DNA of 64,000 nucleotides, taken from Arthrobacter sp. ov118 (lineage in GTDB: Bacteria > Actinomycetota > Actinomycetes > Actinomycetales > Micrococcaceae). Positions within the stretch are counted from its first letter, which is position 1, and every line of letters starts with the position of its first letter. A model generated the notes under the pieces. That model worked only from the letters and a program-made list of their open reading frames with translations. It was not told the origin of the DNA and made no database searches. The stretch lies in the NCBI RefSeq assembly GCF_900116495.1, contig NZ_FPAY01000001.1, forward strand, positions 434,001-498,000. Reading direction: 5' to 3'. Below are positions 44,759-52,780 of the stretch, piece after piece. The translations under genes were made by a program, and so were the position numbers.

Positions 44759-44955
44759 GTTCCTGCCTTTCAGCATTGGTTCCAACTTTTGCAACCTTTC
44801 CCGGCCCGGCTTCGTTCCCGCCGTGATTGAGCTATGAGCGGACTGTGAAACCGGAGCGCGCCGGCCGGCCTCCAGATCCGGGGCATCCGTACTAGGCTGG
44901 AACGCAGACATCCCGGCCTCACCTTAGGCACCCGGCAACCATCAGGAGGACAGTC

Positions 44956-45447
44956 ATGGCAGGCGAATCCACGTTCGACGTCGTCAGCAAGGTAGACAAG
45001 CAGGAAGTCGCCAACGCGCTGAACCAGGCGCAGAAGGAAATCGCCCAGCGCTACGACTTCAAGGGGGTCGGCGCCGAGGTTGATTTCAGCGGCGAGAAGA
45101 TCCTCATGAAGGCCAACTCCGAAGAGCGGGTGCTGGCAGTGCTCGATGTCCTGCAGTCAAAGCTCATCCGCCGCGGCATCTCGCTGAAGTCCCTCGACAC
45201 CGGCGAGCCTTTCGCTTCCGGCAAGGAGTTCCGGCTCGAGGCCTCCATCAAGGAAGGCATTGCCCAGGATCTCGCTAAGAAGATCAACAAGCTGATCCGG
45301 GACGAGGCCCCCAAGTCAGTAAAGTCGCAGATCCAGGGCGATGAGCTGCGGGTGACGTCCAAGTCCCGCGACGATCTCCAGGAGACCATGGCGCTGCTGA
45401 AGAACTTCGAGGAAGCCGACCTGCAGTTCGTCAACTTCCGCAGCTAA
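44956..45447 (+). CDS. yajQ: YajQ-family nucleotide-binding protein
   Basis: The 163-residue protein is a full-length YajQ with two ferredoxin-like domains: the start STFDVVSKVDKQEVANALNQ, QRYDFKGV, ILMKANSEERV and the C-terminal RDDLQETMALLK. YajQ proteins bind GTP or c-di-GMP in some species and have been linked to RNA binding. It has AGGAGGACAGTC upstream of the ATG. It stands alone. Confidence 0.95.
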   Translation: MAGESTFDVVSKVDKQEVANALNQAQKEIAQRYDFKGVGAEVDFSGEKILMKANSEERVLAVLDVLQSKLIRRGISLKSLDTGEPFASGKEFRLEASIKEGIAQDLAKKINKLIRDEAPKSVKSQIQGDELRVTSKSRDDLQETMALLKNFEEADLQFVNFRS

Positions 45448-45466
45448 TCACGGTTCCACCGCATGA

Positions 45467-46103
45467 TTACAGGGGCCTTGCTTCCCCAGTCCGCACAGAG
45501 TCCGCAGAATCCCCGAGGACCGCAGCGATCAGCCTTGATCCTGCGGTCCTCGTCTTGTCTTCGGCAGTGGGCCAGAGGTGGGAGTACGTGTTCAAGGTGA
45601 TCGACGGCGCGGCATGGCCTAGAGCCCGCTGCACGGTAACGACGTCGCACCCATCAGCGATAAGACCGGAGGCGTAGAAGTGCCGGAGATCGTGAAGGGT
45701 GAACTCGCCTATGCCGGAGGCCTCGCGGACCTGCCGCCAGCGGTCTGCCGCTGAGTTGCGGTTGAAAATAGGTTCCGCCCAACCCAAACAGCCATCTCTC
45801 ATCACCGAAGACGCCGACTGTTTGCACATGCAGGGCTAAGACCTGGATCAGTTCATCAGCCACGTAGACCACCCGCTCTGAGCCATGCTTGGGCGGGACT
45901 ACCTCAGCGTTAGCTTTGGTGCTTCCTTGGATTTGCCGAGAGACGCTGATGGTCCTGCGCAGGAAGTCCACGTCCGCCAACTGCAAACCCGCCGCCTCGC
46001 CCAGCCGCAGCCCCGCGAACGCGCAGACGGAGACGAAAGGGGCAAACCAGTCCGGAGCTGCCTCCAGCGTAGCTACGGACCGGGATCCGCCGGCCCCGCT
46101 CAA
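45467..46103 (-). pseudogene. Decayed tyrosine recombinase
   Basis: The upstream frame (46103 to about 45800) has the catalytic Arg motif CAFAGLRLGEAAGL and the following strands (ISVSRQIQGS, EVVPPKHGSERVV). The downstream frame (about 45829 to 45467) has FTLHDLRHFYASGLIADGCD and LGHAAPSITLNTYSHLW with the Tyr nucleophile. They lie in different frames, with a shift at about 45780-45830. The N-terminal core-binding part is missing (the frame upstream of 46103 carries only a short tail). An integrated element was probably here and decayed. Confidence 0.85.
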
Positions 46104-46237
46104 ATCCTCGGCGCAGCCATGACCTATAACATCGAGTAGCCTTCCGAACTCGGCATGTACAGAATGGACTCACGGATCCAATCCCTCGCCGAATCGGACG
46201 GCTGACGTACGGGCCATACCGCCGCTCGACAGAGAAA

Positions 46238-46270
46238 GCCCCCGCGGCACAAATAATCAGCCGCGGGGGC
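46238..46270 (-). terminator. Terminator downstream of the 117-aa gene
   Basis: Perfect 11-bp arms (46238-46248 and 46260-46270) with an 11-nt loop lie 33 bp after the stop of the minus-strand gene. TTTCTCTG follows on that strand. Confidence 0.8.
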
Positions 46271-46303
46271 ATCCGTTAGGAACGTGGGGCCTGCACGATT
46301 CGA

Positions 46304-46657
46304 TTACTCCGAATCGCCCTTGGCCTGACGTTCGCGAATGTTCTTCGCGATCTCGTCAATCTTTTCTTTCACGATCTTCCCGGCTTCCGAGAGGCTCTTT
46401 TCCGCGCTGGCCAGCGGATCTGCCTGCAAATAGACGTTCTGACCAATGGGCAGATCATACTCATCCTTCAAATGGGTGCCGCCGGCGACCCCAAGGAGAG
46501 CTAGATATACCTGCGCCTCAGTTTTTGCAATGCCGGCGATCGTACCGAAAACGACGGTGAATTCATTGGACTGAAAGCTGACCGTCTGGCCGACATGCCG
46601 CCGATCAAGCTCACCGGCCGGCACGGCCTTCTCTGACTGACTTCCGATGTAGTTCAT
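46304..46657 (-). CDS. Conserved small protein, unknown
   Basis: The 117-residue protein has a beta-rich N-terminal half (VGQTVSFQSNEFTVVFGTIAGI) and a C-terminal amphipathic lysine/glutamate-rich helix (SLSEAGKIVKEKIDEIAKNI). No family is recognised; the N-terminal half could be a small barrel. It has a terminator directly downstream, which supports a real transcript. It lies next to a decayed integrase, so it may belong to the lost element. Confidence 0.5.
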   Translation of the reverse strand: MNYIGSQSEKAVPAGELDRRHVGQTVSFQSNEFTVVFGTIAGIAKTEAQVYLALLGVAGGTHLKDEYDLPIGQNVYLQADPLASAEKSLSEAGKIVKEKIDEIAKNIRERQAKGDSE

Positions 46658-46984
46658 AGACTTCTCCAGTTCGTCGAGGACACGTACCAGAGCAGTCTAT
46701 AAGCGGCTCCGCGGCATTACCGGCGCCACCCAACACGACCCGATCAGTTGAGTCGGAAGGACAGCATGGCGACCTCGTTGAGCGAGCCCCGTTCGAGGAG
46801 TTGGAGCCCGGCTATGAGTTCATGCGGACCCCCGTGTGCGGCTGTAACTGCCATCAGGGTGGTTGGAATCGAGGCCACGACAGAGACGCCCAGCGAGGAT
46901 GATCCGAACCGTAAACTTCCGCAGCTGACCGGAGTCGACAGCCGGTTCCGGCGTCGCGTCGTGGGTTCCCTGCAGGCGGTGCGT
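46658..46984. other. Gap upstream of htpX end
   Basis: No gene is confidently supported in these 327 bp. A minus-strand open frame ends at 46744 with the tail HGGPHELIAGLQLLERGSLN, preceded by a serine-rich stretch. I could not assign it a start or family. It may be a small gene or a remnant. Confidence 0.35.
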
Positions 46985-47854
46985 CTACTGCAGAGGCCTG
47001 CCGGCCATCCGCTCCAGCCGGCCGATCCGTTCGGCCATCGGCGGGTGGGTGGAGAACATCTTGGCCACGCCTCCGCCGCGGAACGGGTTGGCGATCATCA
47101 TGTGGGAGGCGTTGACCAGCCGCTGGTCCTGCGGCAGTGGCGCCGCTTGCACGCCCTGTTCGATCTTGCGCAGGGCGGAGGCGAGTGCCAGCGGATCTCC
47201 GGTGAGCGCGGAGCCGTCTTCGTCGGCGTCGTACTCCCGCGTCCGCGAGATGGCCATCTGGATCAGGGACGCGGCGAAAGGGGCCAGCAGCGCCATCGCG
47301 ATCGCGGCGAACGGGTTCGCGTTGCGGCGGTCCCCGCCACCGAACAGCAGCATCATCTGGGCCACCGAGGTAATGACGCCGGCGACGGCGGCGGCCACCG
47401 ACGCCGTCAGGATGTCCCGGTTGTAGACGTGCATCAGTTCATGGCCCAGGACGCCGCGGAGCTCGCGGGCGTCCAGCAGCCTCAGGATGCCCTCGGTGCA
47501 GCAGACCGCCGCGGTCTGCGGATTCCGGCCGGTGGCGAAGGCGTTCGGCGCCATGGTGGGCGAGATGTAGATCCGCGGCATCGGCTGGTTGGCCCTGCCG
47601 GACAGTTCCCGGACGATCTGGTACAGCTGAGGCGCCTCGGCCTCCGTGACGGGAAAGGCCTGCATGGACCGGATGGCGAGCTTGTCGCTGTTCCAGTACC
47701 CGTAGGCGGTGGTGCCCACGCCGATCAGTGCCATGATCCAGATCGGCGCGGCGCTGCGGGTCCCGGCTGCGATGAAGGCCCCCATGCCAAGCAGCACCGC
47801 CCAGAGCACTCCGAAAAGGGCCGCAGTCTTCAATCCGTTGTGATGCTGGTGCAC
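46985..47854 (-). CDS. htpX: HtpX-family zinc metalloprotease
   Basis: The 289-residue membrane protease has four membrane helices and the zinc motif HELMHVYNRDI (about 139-149), with the third ligand in the later REYDADEDG block. NAFATGRNPQTAAVCCTEG and the C-terminal STHPPMAERIGRL are family hallmarks. HtpX degrades misfolded membrane proteins under stress. The start is the ATG at 47854. It is cytoplasmic-membrane bound. Confidence 0.93.
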   Translation of the reverse strand: MHQHHNGLKTAALFGVLWAVLLGMGAFIAAGTRSAAPIWIMALIGVGTTAYGYWNSDKLAIRSMQAFPVTEAEAPQLYQIVRELSGRANQPMPRIYISPTMAPNAFATGRNPQTAAVCCTEGILRLLDARELRGVLGHELMHVYNRDILTASVAAAVAGVITSVAQMMLLFGGGDRRNANPFAAIAMALLAPFAASLIQMAISRTREYDADEDGSALTGDPLALASALRKIEQGVQAAPLPQDQRLVNASHMMIANPFRGGGVAKMFSTHPPMAERIGRLERMAGRPLQ

Positions 47855-47899
47855 GGGTCCTCCTGATGCCTAACTTCAACTACCAAGAAAAACGAACCG

Positions 47900-49207
47900 C
47901 TACGGTACCGGGTTCCGCGCATCGTACTGCAGGAACCCCGACTGCTCCCGGGCTCCCGGCTGCAGGCGGCCGCCCGACTGCAGGTGGGCCACGGTCCAGG
48001 CCACGGCAACGCACAGCACGCCGCCGAGCACCAGGACCCAGCCCTCGTTCAAAAGTTTAGTCGCGCCGCCTGCAAGCATGTCCCCGATCCGGGGTCCCCC
48101 GGCCACCACCACGACGAATACCCCCTGCAGCCGTCCGCGCAGGTGGTCCGGTGTGGAGGCCTGCAGGATGGTGGTCCGGAAGACGGCGCTCACGGAATCC
48201 GCGATTCCAGCCAGCGCGCAGCACACGGCGGCGGGCAGCAGCCACACCGTCACGCCCCCGCTGCCGGATTGGCCTGCGAAGACGACCATCAGGCCGAAGG
48301 CTGCAATCGAGGCGCCCCAGCCCATCACCGACCAAACGACGGCGGCGCCCTGCCGGCAAACACCGCCCAGCGGCCCCGAAAACAGCCCGGCCAGGAACGC
48401 CCCCACGGCCGTGGAGGCCAGCAGGATGCCGACCGTCGCCTCGCCGCCGCCGATCATCAGCGCACCGATGGCAGGCAGCAGCGCCCGGGGCTGGGCGAAG
48501 ATCATTGCCACAAGGTCGATCACGAACGTCATCCGGAGGTTGGGCCGGGTGCCAAGGAACCGGAAGCCCTCCAGCACCGATCGCAGTCCGGCCGGCCTGG
48601 CGTGTTCGCCGGGCGGCATGGACGGCAGTTTCAGGAGCGCCCAGAATGCAAAGGCGAAACTGACGACGTCGATTGTGTATGTCCAGCCGAAGCCGATCCA
48701 GGCCACGAGCACGCCGGCCAGCAGCGGGCCGGCGGTCATGGTCAGTCCGAAGCTCATCATGTTCAGGGCGTTGGCGGCCGGCAGCAGTTCCTTGCGCACC
48801 AGGACCGGGATGATGGCGCTGCGGGCCGGCTGGTTGATGGCCTGCGCGCCGCTCTGCACCGCCACCAGCGCATACAGCAACCACACGTTGCCCAGTTGCA
48901 GCCAGGCCTGCAGGGCGAGCGCGGCTGTGGTCAGCCAGAGGACGGACGAGGCCAGGAGGGCTACTGTGCGGCGGTCGTGCGCGTCGGCGATGGAGCCGCC
49001 CAGGAGGCCGCCGAATACGAGCGGCACGAGGGCAAAGATGCTCAGCAGGCCGACGTAGAGGCTGTCCTGGGTGAGCCGGTACACCTCCAGGCTGACCGCC
49101 ACCAGGGTCAGCTGGCTGCCGAGTGCGGAGACGGCGGACCCGAGCCACAGGCGACGGAAGGCCGGACTTTCGCGCAGCGGCGTGACGTCCGCCAAAAATT
49201 TCCCCAC
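47900..49207 (-). CDS. MFS transporter (EntS/MFS_3-like)
   Basis: The 435-residue protein has 12 membrane helices of the MFS_3 subfamily. It starts GKFLADVTPLRESPAFRRLW and has ADAHDRRTVALLASS between helices 2 and 3. EntS and relatives export siderophores. It is divergent from the fur-catalase pair, across the 16-bp tandem repeats at 49212-49275, so the location is suggestive of iron, but the substrate is not established. Confidence 0.8.
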   Translation of the reverse strand: MGKFLADVTPLRESPAFRRLWLGSAVSALGSQLTLVAVSLEVYRLTQDSLYVGLLSIFALVPLVFGGLLGGSIADAHDRRTVALLASSVLWLTTAALALQAWLQLGNVWLLYALVAVQSGAQAINQPARSAIIPVLVRKELLPAANALNMMSFGLTMTAGPLLAGVLVAWIGFGWTYTIDVVSFAFAFWALLKLPSMPPGEHARPAGLRSVLEGFRFLGTRPNLRMTFVIDLVAMIFAQPRALLPAIGALMIGGGEATVGILLASTAVGAFLAGLFSGPLGGVCRQGAAVVWSVMGWGASIAAFGLMVVFAGQSGSGGVTVWLLPAAVCCALAGIADSVSAVFRTTILQASTPDHLRGRLQGVFVVVVAGGPRIGDMLAGGATKLLNEGWVLVLGGVLCVAVAWTVAHLQSGGRLQPGAREQSGFLQYDARNPVP

Positions 49208-49211
49208 CGTG

Positions 49212-49275
49212 CAACTCTAGCGGCGGGCAAAGCTAGCGGAGCGCAACGCTAGCGGCGCGCACCTACAGCGGCGGA
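49212..49275. repeat. Four imperfect 16-bp tandem repeats
   Basis: Units at 49212, 49228, 49244 and 49260 follow the pattern CAANGCTAGCGGNGNG. The array begins 5 bp from the start of the MFS gene and ends 35 bp before the Fur-type palindrome. It may be a slippage-prone spacer or a binding array; nothing decides this. Confidence 0.75.
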
Positions 49276-49310
49276 GCGCGGGGACCCGTGACACGGACGG
49301 ACTAATTAGC

Positions 49311-49326
49311 CTCACCTTATTGTGAG
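49311..49326 (+). promoter_or_regulatory. Candidate operator for the Fur-family regulator
   Basis: A perfect inverted repeat CTCAC-6-GTGAG lies 30 bp before the ATG of the fur-like gene. Autoregulation of furA with the downstream catalase is well known in actinobacteria. Binding is inferred from position and symmetry. The repeat is shorter than the classical 19-bp Fur box. Confidence 0.5.
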
Positions 49327-49355
49327 ACAGTCAAAATAAGTGCTTGAATGAGACC

Positions 49356-49823
49356 ATGACGGATTCCTCGGGCACCCACGACGCATGGGCGGCCGCCCTG
49401 CGTGCCCACGGTCGCCGGGTGACCAAACAGCGCCTGGCGGTGCTGGCCGCCGTCGAACATCACCCGCATTCGCCGGCGGAGGCGATCCTTGCCGCCGCCC
49501 GGCAGGAATTGCCGGAGCTGACCGCCCAGTCCGTCTACGTGGTCCTGGGTGACCTCACCGATCTGCACATGCTGCGCCGCTTCGAGCCACCGCACTCCCC
49601 CGCGCTCTATGAGACCCGGGTGGGAGACAACCACCACCATGCCGTGTGCATCAGTTGCGGCCGCGTGGAGGACGTCGAATGCGCCGTGGGCCACGCGCCC
49701 TGCCTCACCCCGCACTGGGACGCCAACGCGAAGCCAATGACCATCCAGATCGCGGACGTGCTGTACCAGGGCATCTGCCAGGACTGCCAGCGCGCCCAAC
49801 AACTTCCTTCCGAACAAAACTAA
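49356..49823 (+). CDS. Fur-family regulator (FurA/PerR-like)
   Basis: The 155-residue protein has a winged-helix DNA-binding part (GRRVTKQRLAVLAAVEHHPH to about 70) and a metal-binding C-terminal half with HHHAVCISCGRVEDVEC and CQDCQRAQ, a CxxC pair in each. The structural zinc cysteines are all present. It is 22 bp upstream of the catalase gene, an arrangement typical of FurA-KatG or PerR-Kat pairs. The start is set at the ATG at 49356; a TTG at 49344 is in frame. Confidence 0.9.
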   Translation: MTDSSGTHDAWAAALRAHGRRVTKQRLAVLAAVEHHPHSPAEAILAAARQELPELTAQSVYVVLGDLTDLHMLRRFEPPHSPALYETRVGDNHHHAVCISCGRVEDVECAVGHAPCLTPHWDANAKPMTIQIADVLYQGICQDCQRAQQLPSEQN

Positions 49824-49845
49824 GAAACCCAACCAAAGGAGAAAG

Positions 49846-51345
49846 ATGACTGAGAGCATCTCTGCGCCCGCCGTGTCCACCACACAATCCGGCGCGCCCG
49901 TCACTTCCGACGCCCACTCGAAGTCCGTCGGCGCCGACGGAGCCATCATCCTCACCGACCACTACCTGGTCGAGAAGCTTGCCCAGTTCAACCGCGAGCG
50001 GGTTCCGGAGCGTGTTGTGCACGCCAAAGGCGGCGGCGCTTTCGGCACCTTCAAGGCCTCCGAGGACGTCTCGAAGTACACCAAAGCCGCGTTCCTGCAG
50101 CCCGGTGTCGAGACGGACATGCTCATCCGCTTCTCCTCCGTCGCCGGCGAGAACGGCTCGCCCGACACCTGGCGTGACCCGCGCGGCTTCGCAGTGAAGT
50201 TCTACACCACCGAGGGCAACTACGACCTCGTGGGCAACAACACCCCCGTCTTCTTCATCCGCGACGGCATCAAGTTCCCGGACTTCATCCACTCGCAGAA
50301 GCGCCTCCCGGGCAGCCACCTGCGCGACGCCGACATGCAGTGGGACTTCTGGACCCTCTCCCCCGAGTCCGCCCACCAGGTCACCTGGCTCATGGGCGAC
50401 CGCGGCCTGCCCGCGTCCTGGCGTGAAATGCAGGGTTACGGCTCGCACACCTACCAGTGGATCAACGCCGAGGGCGAGCGCTTCTGGGTCAAGTACCACT
50501 TCAAGTCCAACCAGGGCGTCAAGAACATCACCGGCGACGAGGCCGAGGCCCTGGCCGGCTCGGACGCGGACTTCTACATCCGCGACCTGCAGGAAAACAT
50601 TGCCGCCGGCAACTTCCCCTCCTGGGACCTGCACGTCCAGGTCATGCCGTACGAGGACGCCAAGACCTACCGCTTCAACCCGTTCGACCTGACCAAGGTC
50701 TGGCCGCACGCGGATTACCCGCTGATCAAGGTCGGCACCATGGAACTGAACAAGAACCCGGAGAACTACTTCGCGCAGATCGAGCAGGCCACCTTCGCGC
50801 CGTCGAACTTCGTGCCCGGCATCGCCGCGTCGCCGGACAAGATGCTGCAGGCCCGCATCTTCTCCTACGCCGACGCGCACCGCTACCGCGTGGGCACCAA
50901 CCACGCCCAGATCCCGGTGAACCAGCCGAAGAACCAGGTGAACAACTACAGCCAGGACGGCGCCGGGCGTTACCACTTCAACGCCCCCTCTGTTCCGGTT
51001 TACGCGCCGAACTCCGTCGGCGGCCCGGCCGCCGTGGAGCCGCAGAACCCGGCCGGCGGCTGGGAGAACGACGGCGCGCTCACGCACTCCGCGCACTCCC
51101 TGCACGCCGAGGACAGCGACTTCGGCCAGGCCGGCACCCTCTACCGCGAGGTCTACAACGAGGGCGAGAAGGCCCGTCTGCTGGAGACCGTCACGGGCGC
51201 CGTCAGCGGCGTGAAGAGCCCGGGCATCAAGGAACGCGCCATCCAGTACTGGACCAACGTCGACGCCGAGTTCGGCGCCAAGCTCCGCGCCAACCTGGGC
51301 GCAGGGCAGACCGAGTCCGACGCCGAAGCAGCAACGAAGTACTAA
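49846..51345 (+). CDS. katA: Monofunctional heme catalase
   Basis: The 499-residue enzyme disproportionates hydrogen peroxide. Active-site residues are in PERVVHAKGGGAFG (His) and the Asn in GNYDLVGNNTPVFFIRD. The proximal heme Tyr is in FSYADAHRYRVG (about 341-352). Length fits small-subunit catalases. It follows the Fur-family gene and has AAAGGAGAAAG upstream. A terminator follows at 51394. The symbol is by family. Confidence 0.95.
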   Translation: MTESISAPAVSTTQSGAPVTSDAHSKSVGADGAIILTDHYLVEKLAQFNRERVPERVVHAKGGGAFGTFKASEDVSKYTKAAFLQPGVETDMLIRFSSVAGENGSPDTWRDPRGFAVKFYTTEGNYDLVGNNTPVFFIRDGIKFPDFIHSQKRLPGSHLRDADMQWDFWTLSPESAHQVTWLMGDRGLPASWREMQGYGSHTYQWINAEGERFWVKYHFKSNQGVKNITGDEAEALAGSDADFYIRDLQENIAAGNFPSWDLHVQVMPYEDAKTYRFNPFDLTKVWPHADYPLIKVGTMELNKNPENYFAQIEQATFAPSNFVPGIAASPDKMLQARIFSYADAHRYRVGTNHAQIPVNQPKNQVNNYSQDGAGRYHFNAPSVPVYAPNSVGGPAAVEPQNPAGGWENDGALTHSAHSLHAEDSDFGQAGTLYREVYNEGEKARLLETVTGAVSGVKSPGIKERAIQYWTNVDAEFGAKLRANLGAGQTESDAEAATKY

Positions 51346-51393
51346 TTGCTTCAGCCGGTCACGAGACCGGCTAATCGCTTCAACCGGTGAAAA

Positions 51394-51429
51394 GGAACCC
51401 CGCCGCGGCAAAGCCCGCGGCGGGGTTCC
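51394..51429 (+). terminator. Terminator after the catalase gene
   Basis: Perfect 15-bp arms (51394-51408 and 51415-51429) with a 6-nt loop lie 49 bp after the katA stop. The following sequence TTGCG has only a short T-run. Confidence 0.75.
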
Positions 51430-51572
51430 TTGCGTCTGCGCCCTTCACCAGGCGTTGTGGTGACGGAAATGACGGGCGGGCGTCCGTCTCCGTCTAGGAT
51501 CAAACGTGTGAAGCAGGCGTAATAGCGCAGAGCCTAACCGCTGGTCACGGCGACAAAACGGGAGCACCACTG

Positions 51573-52379
51573 ATGGCGGCAAAAGATGAACTAGGGACCG
51601 ACAGGGATCCGGACGCGCAGGGCGGGGGCGTGCAGTCCGTGGACCGGGCCCTGCAGATCATGGAAATCCTCGCCCGGGACGGGCACGCGGGCGTGAGCGA
51701 GATCGCCGAGGAAATGGGCGTGCACAAATCCACCGTCTCCCGGCTGCTCGGCTCCCTGGTCTCCCGGGAGATCGTGCGGCAAAACAGCGACCGCGGAAAA
51801 TACCAGCTCGGCTTCGGCATCCTGCGCCTGGCCAGTTCCATCCCGGGCCGGCTGAGCCTGGTCCACGAGGCCCGCCCCGTCCTGGAACGCCTCGCGGACG
51901 AATACAAGGAAACCGTCAACCTCGCCGTTCTGCGTTCGAACTATGCGGTGAACGTAGACCAGGCCATGGGTCCGTCCACCCTGGCCACCTACGACTGGGT
52001 CGGCAGCCTCACGCCCCTGCACGCCACCTCCAGCGGCAAGGTGCTGCTCGCAGCACTCCCGGCCGAGGAACGCGCCGGAATCCTCAAAGCGGTCGGCCTT
52101 CCGGCCCGCACCCCGCGCACCATCACGGACCGCGACGCCCTGGAAACCCAGCTCCTCGACGTCTCCCGCGACGGCTACGCCGTGGTCCACGAGGAATTCG
52201 AAATCGGGCTCACCGCCATCGCCGTGCCCGTCTACAACCACCTCGGAACCGTCATCGGCGCCGTCAGCATCTCCGGCCCCGCCTTCCGCTTCGACCCGGA
52301 AAACACCCCCGGCCTCATCGAATCCCTCCGCGACGCCGGCCTGGGCATCAGCGCCAAAATGGGCTACACGCGCCGATAA
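51573..52379 (+). CDS. IclR-family regulator
   Basis: The 268-residue protein has an IclR winged helix (about 20-80: SVDRALQIMEILARDGHAG, MGVHKSTVSRLLG) and an effector domain with HATSSGKVLLAALP, a second pocket strand and the C-terminal VYNHLGTVIGAVSISGPAFR. Members of this type control catabolic genes by responding to a small acid. It precedes the MHS transporter by 400 bp on the same strand and probably controls the betaine cluster. The 3' end (52230-52379) has a diverged duplicate at 55892-56044. Confidence 0.9.
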   Translation: MAAKDELGTDRDPDAQGGGVQSVDRALQIMEILARDGHAGVSEIAEEMGVHKSTVSRLLGSLVSREIVRQNSDRGKYQLGFGILRLASSIPGRLSLVHEARPVLERLADEYKETVNLAVLRSNYAVNVDQAMGPSTLATYDWVGSLTPLHATSSGKVLLAALPAEERAGILKAVGLPARTPRTITDRDALETQLLDVSRDGYAVVHEEFEIGLTAIAVPVYNHLGTVIGAVSISGPAFRFDPENTPGLIESLRDAGLGISAKMGYTRR

Positions 52380-52531
52380 CCCCGGGCGGGCCGTAACTCC
52401 TTTTGGGGAAAATGCTGCCCTCTATCGTCCCCTCCCCGCCGCCGGTGCGCTAGGCCATGATCGGTTGTGCCCACCCGAAAGGGTAGGGGTGGGCGCTTCC
52501 TCCACCCTTGGGCGCCGGGCGAGTCATGTTC

Positions 52532-52597
52532 TTGACAATATGTGTGACGTCGCGCACTCTGTTGCATAAACCGAAACGCGTTGTTTAATGCGGAACA
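52532..52597 (+). promoter_or_regulatory. Shared promoter/operator, MHS copy
   Basis: TTGACA at 52532 is followed 22 bp later by a 38-bp block (52560-52597) beginning TGTTGC and ending GCGGAACA. A 38-bp block identical at 28 positions lies upstream of the BCCT gene at 60037-60074, also after TTGACA. The expected -10 region (CACTCT) is weak, so an activator is likely. The whole gap 52380-52780 has no other supportable gene. Confidence 0.7.
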
Positions 52598-52618
52598 CGA
52601 AGGATCCAGGTGTTCCGC
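52590..52618 (+). promoter_or_regulatory. Perfect inverted repeat overlapping the MHS operator
   Basis: GCGGAACAC (52590-52598) and GTGTTCCGC (52610-52618) are separated by 11 nt. The left arm overlaps the end of the shared block. A dimeric regulator such as the upstream IclR protein is the natural candidate. Confidence 0.6.
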
Positions 52619-52780
52619 GCCTCCTGACGAAAAAGGTGCTTCGCGCACACGCCCTGTCCGCTGGGGGCTCACTCCCCGGCGGTGTCGGCCCACACGCGCA
52701 CCGTGCTTGGTTCCTGCCCCGCGGGGGTAGCCCTAGCTCGCCGTGCCTGAAGCCCCCAAGCATTCAGTAAGGAACCCTTT

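Noticed and set aside
49705..51411. 568-aa open frame on the minus strand
   Set aside because: It is the antisense of the catalase gene and has no homology or signal.
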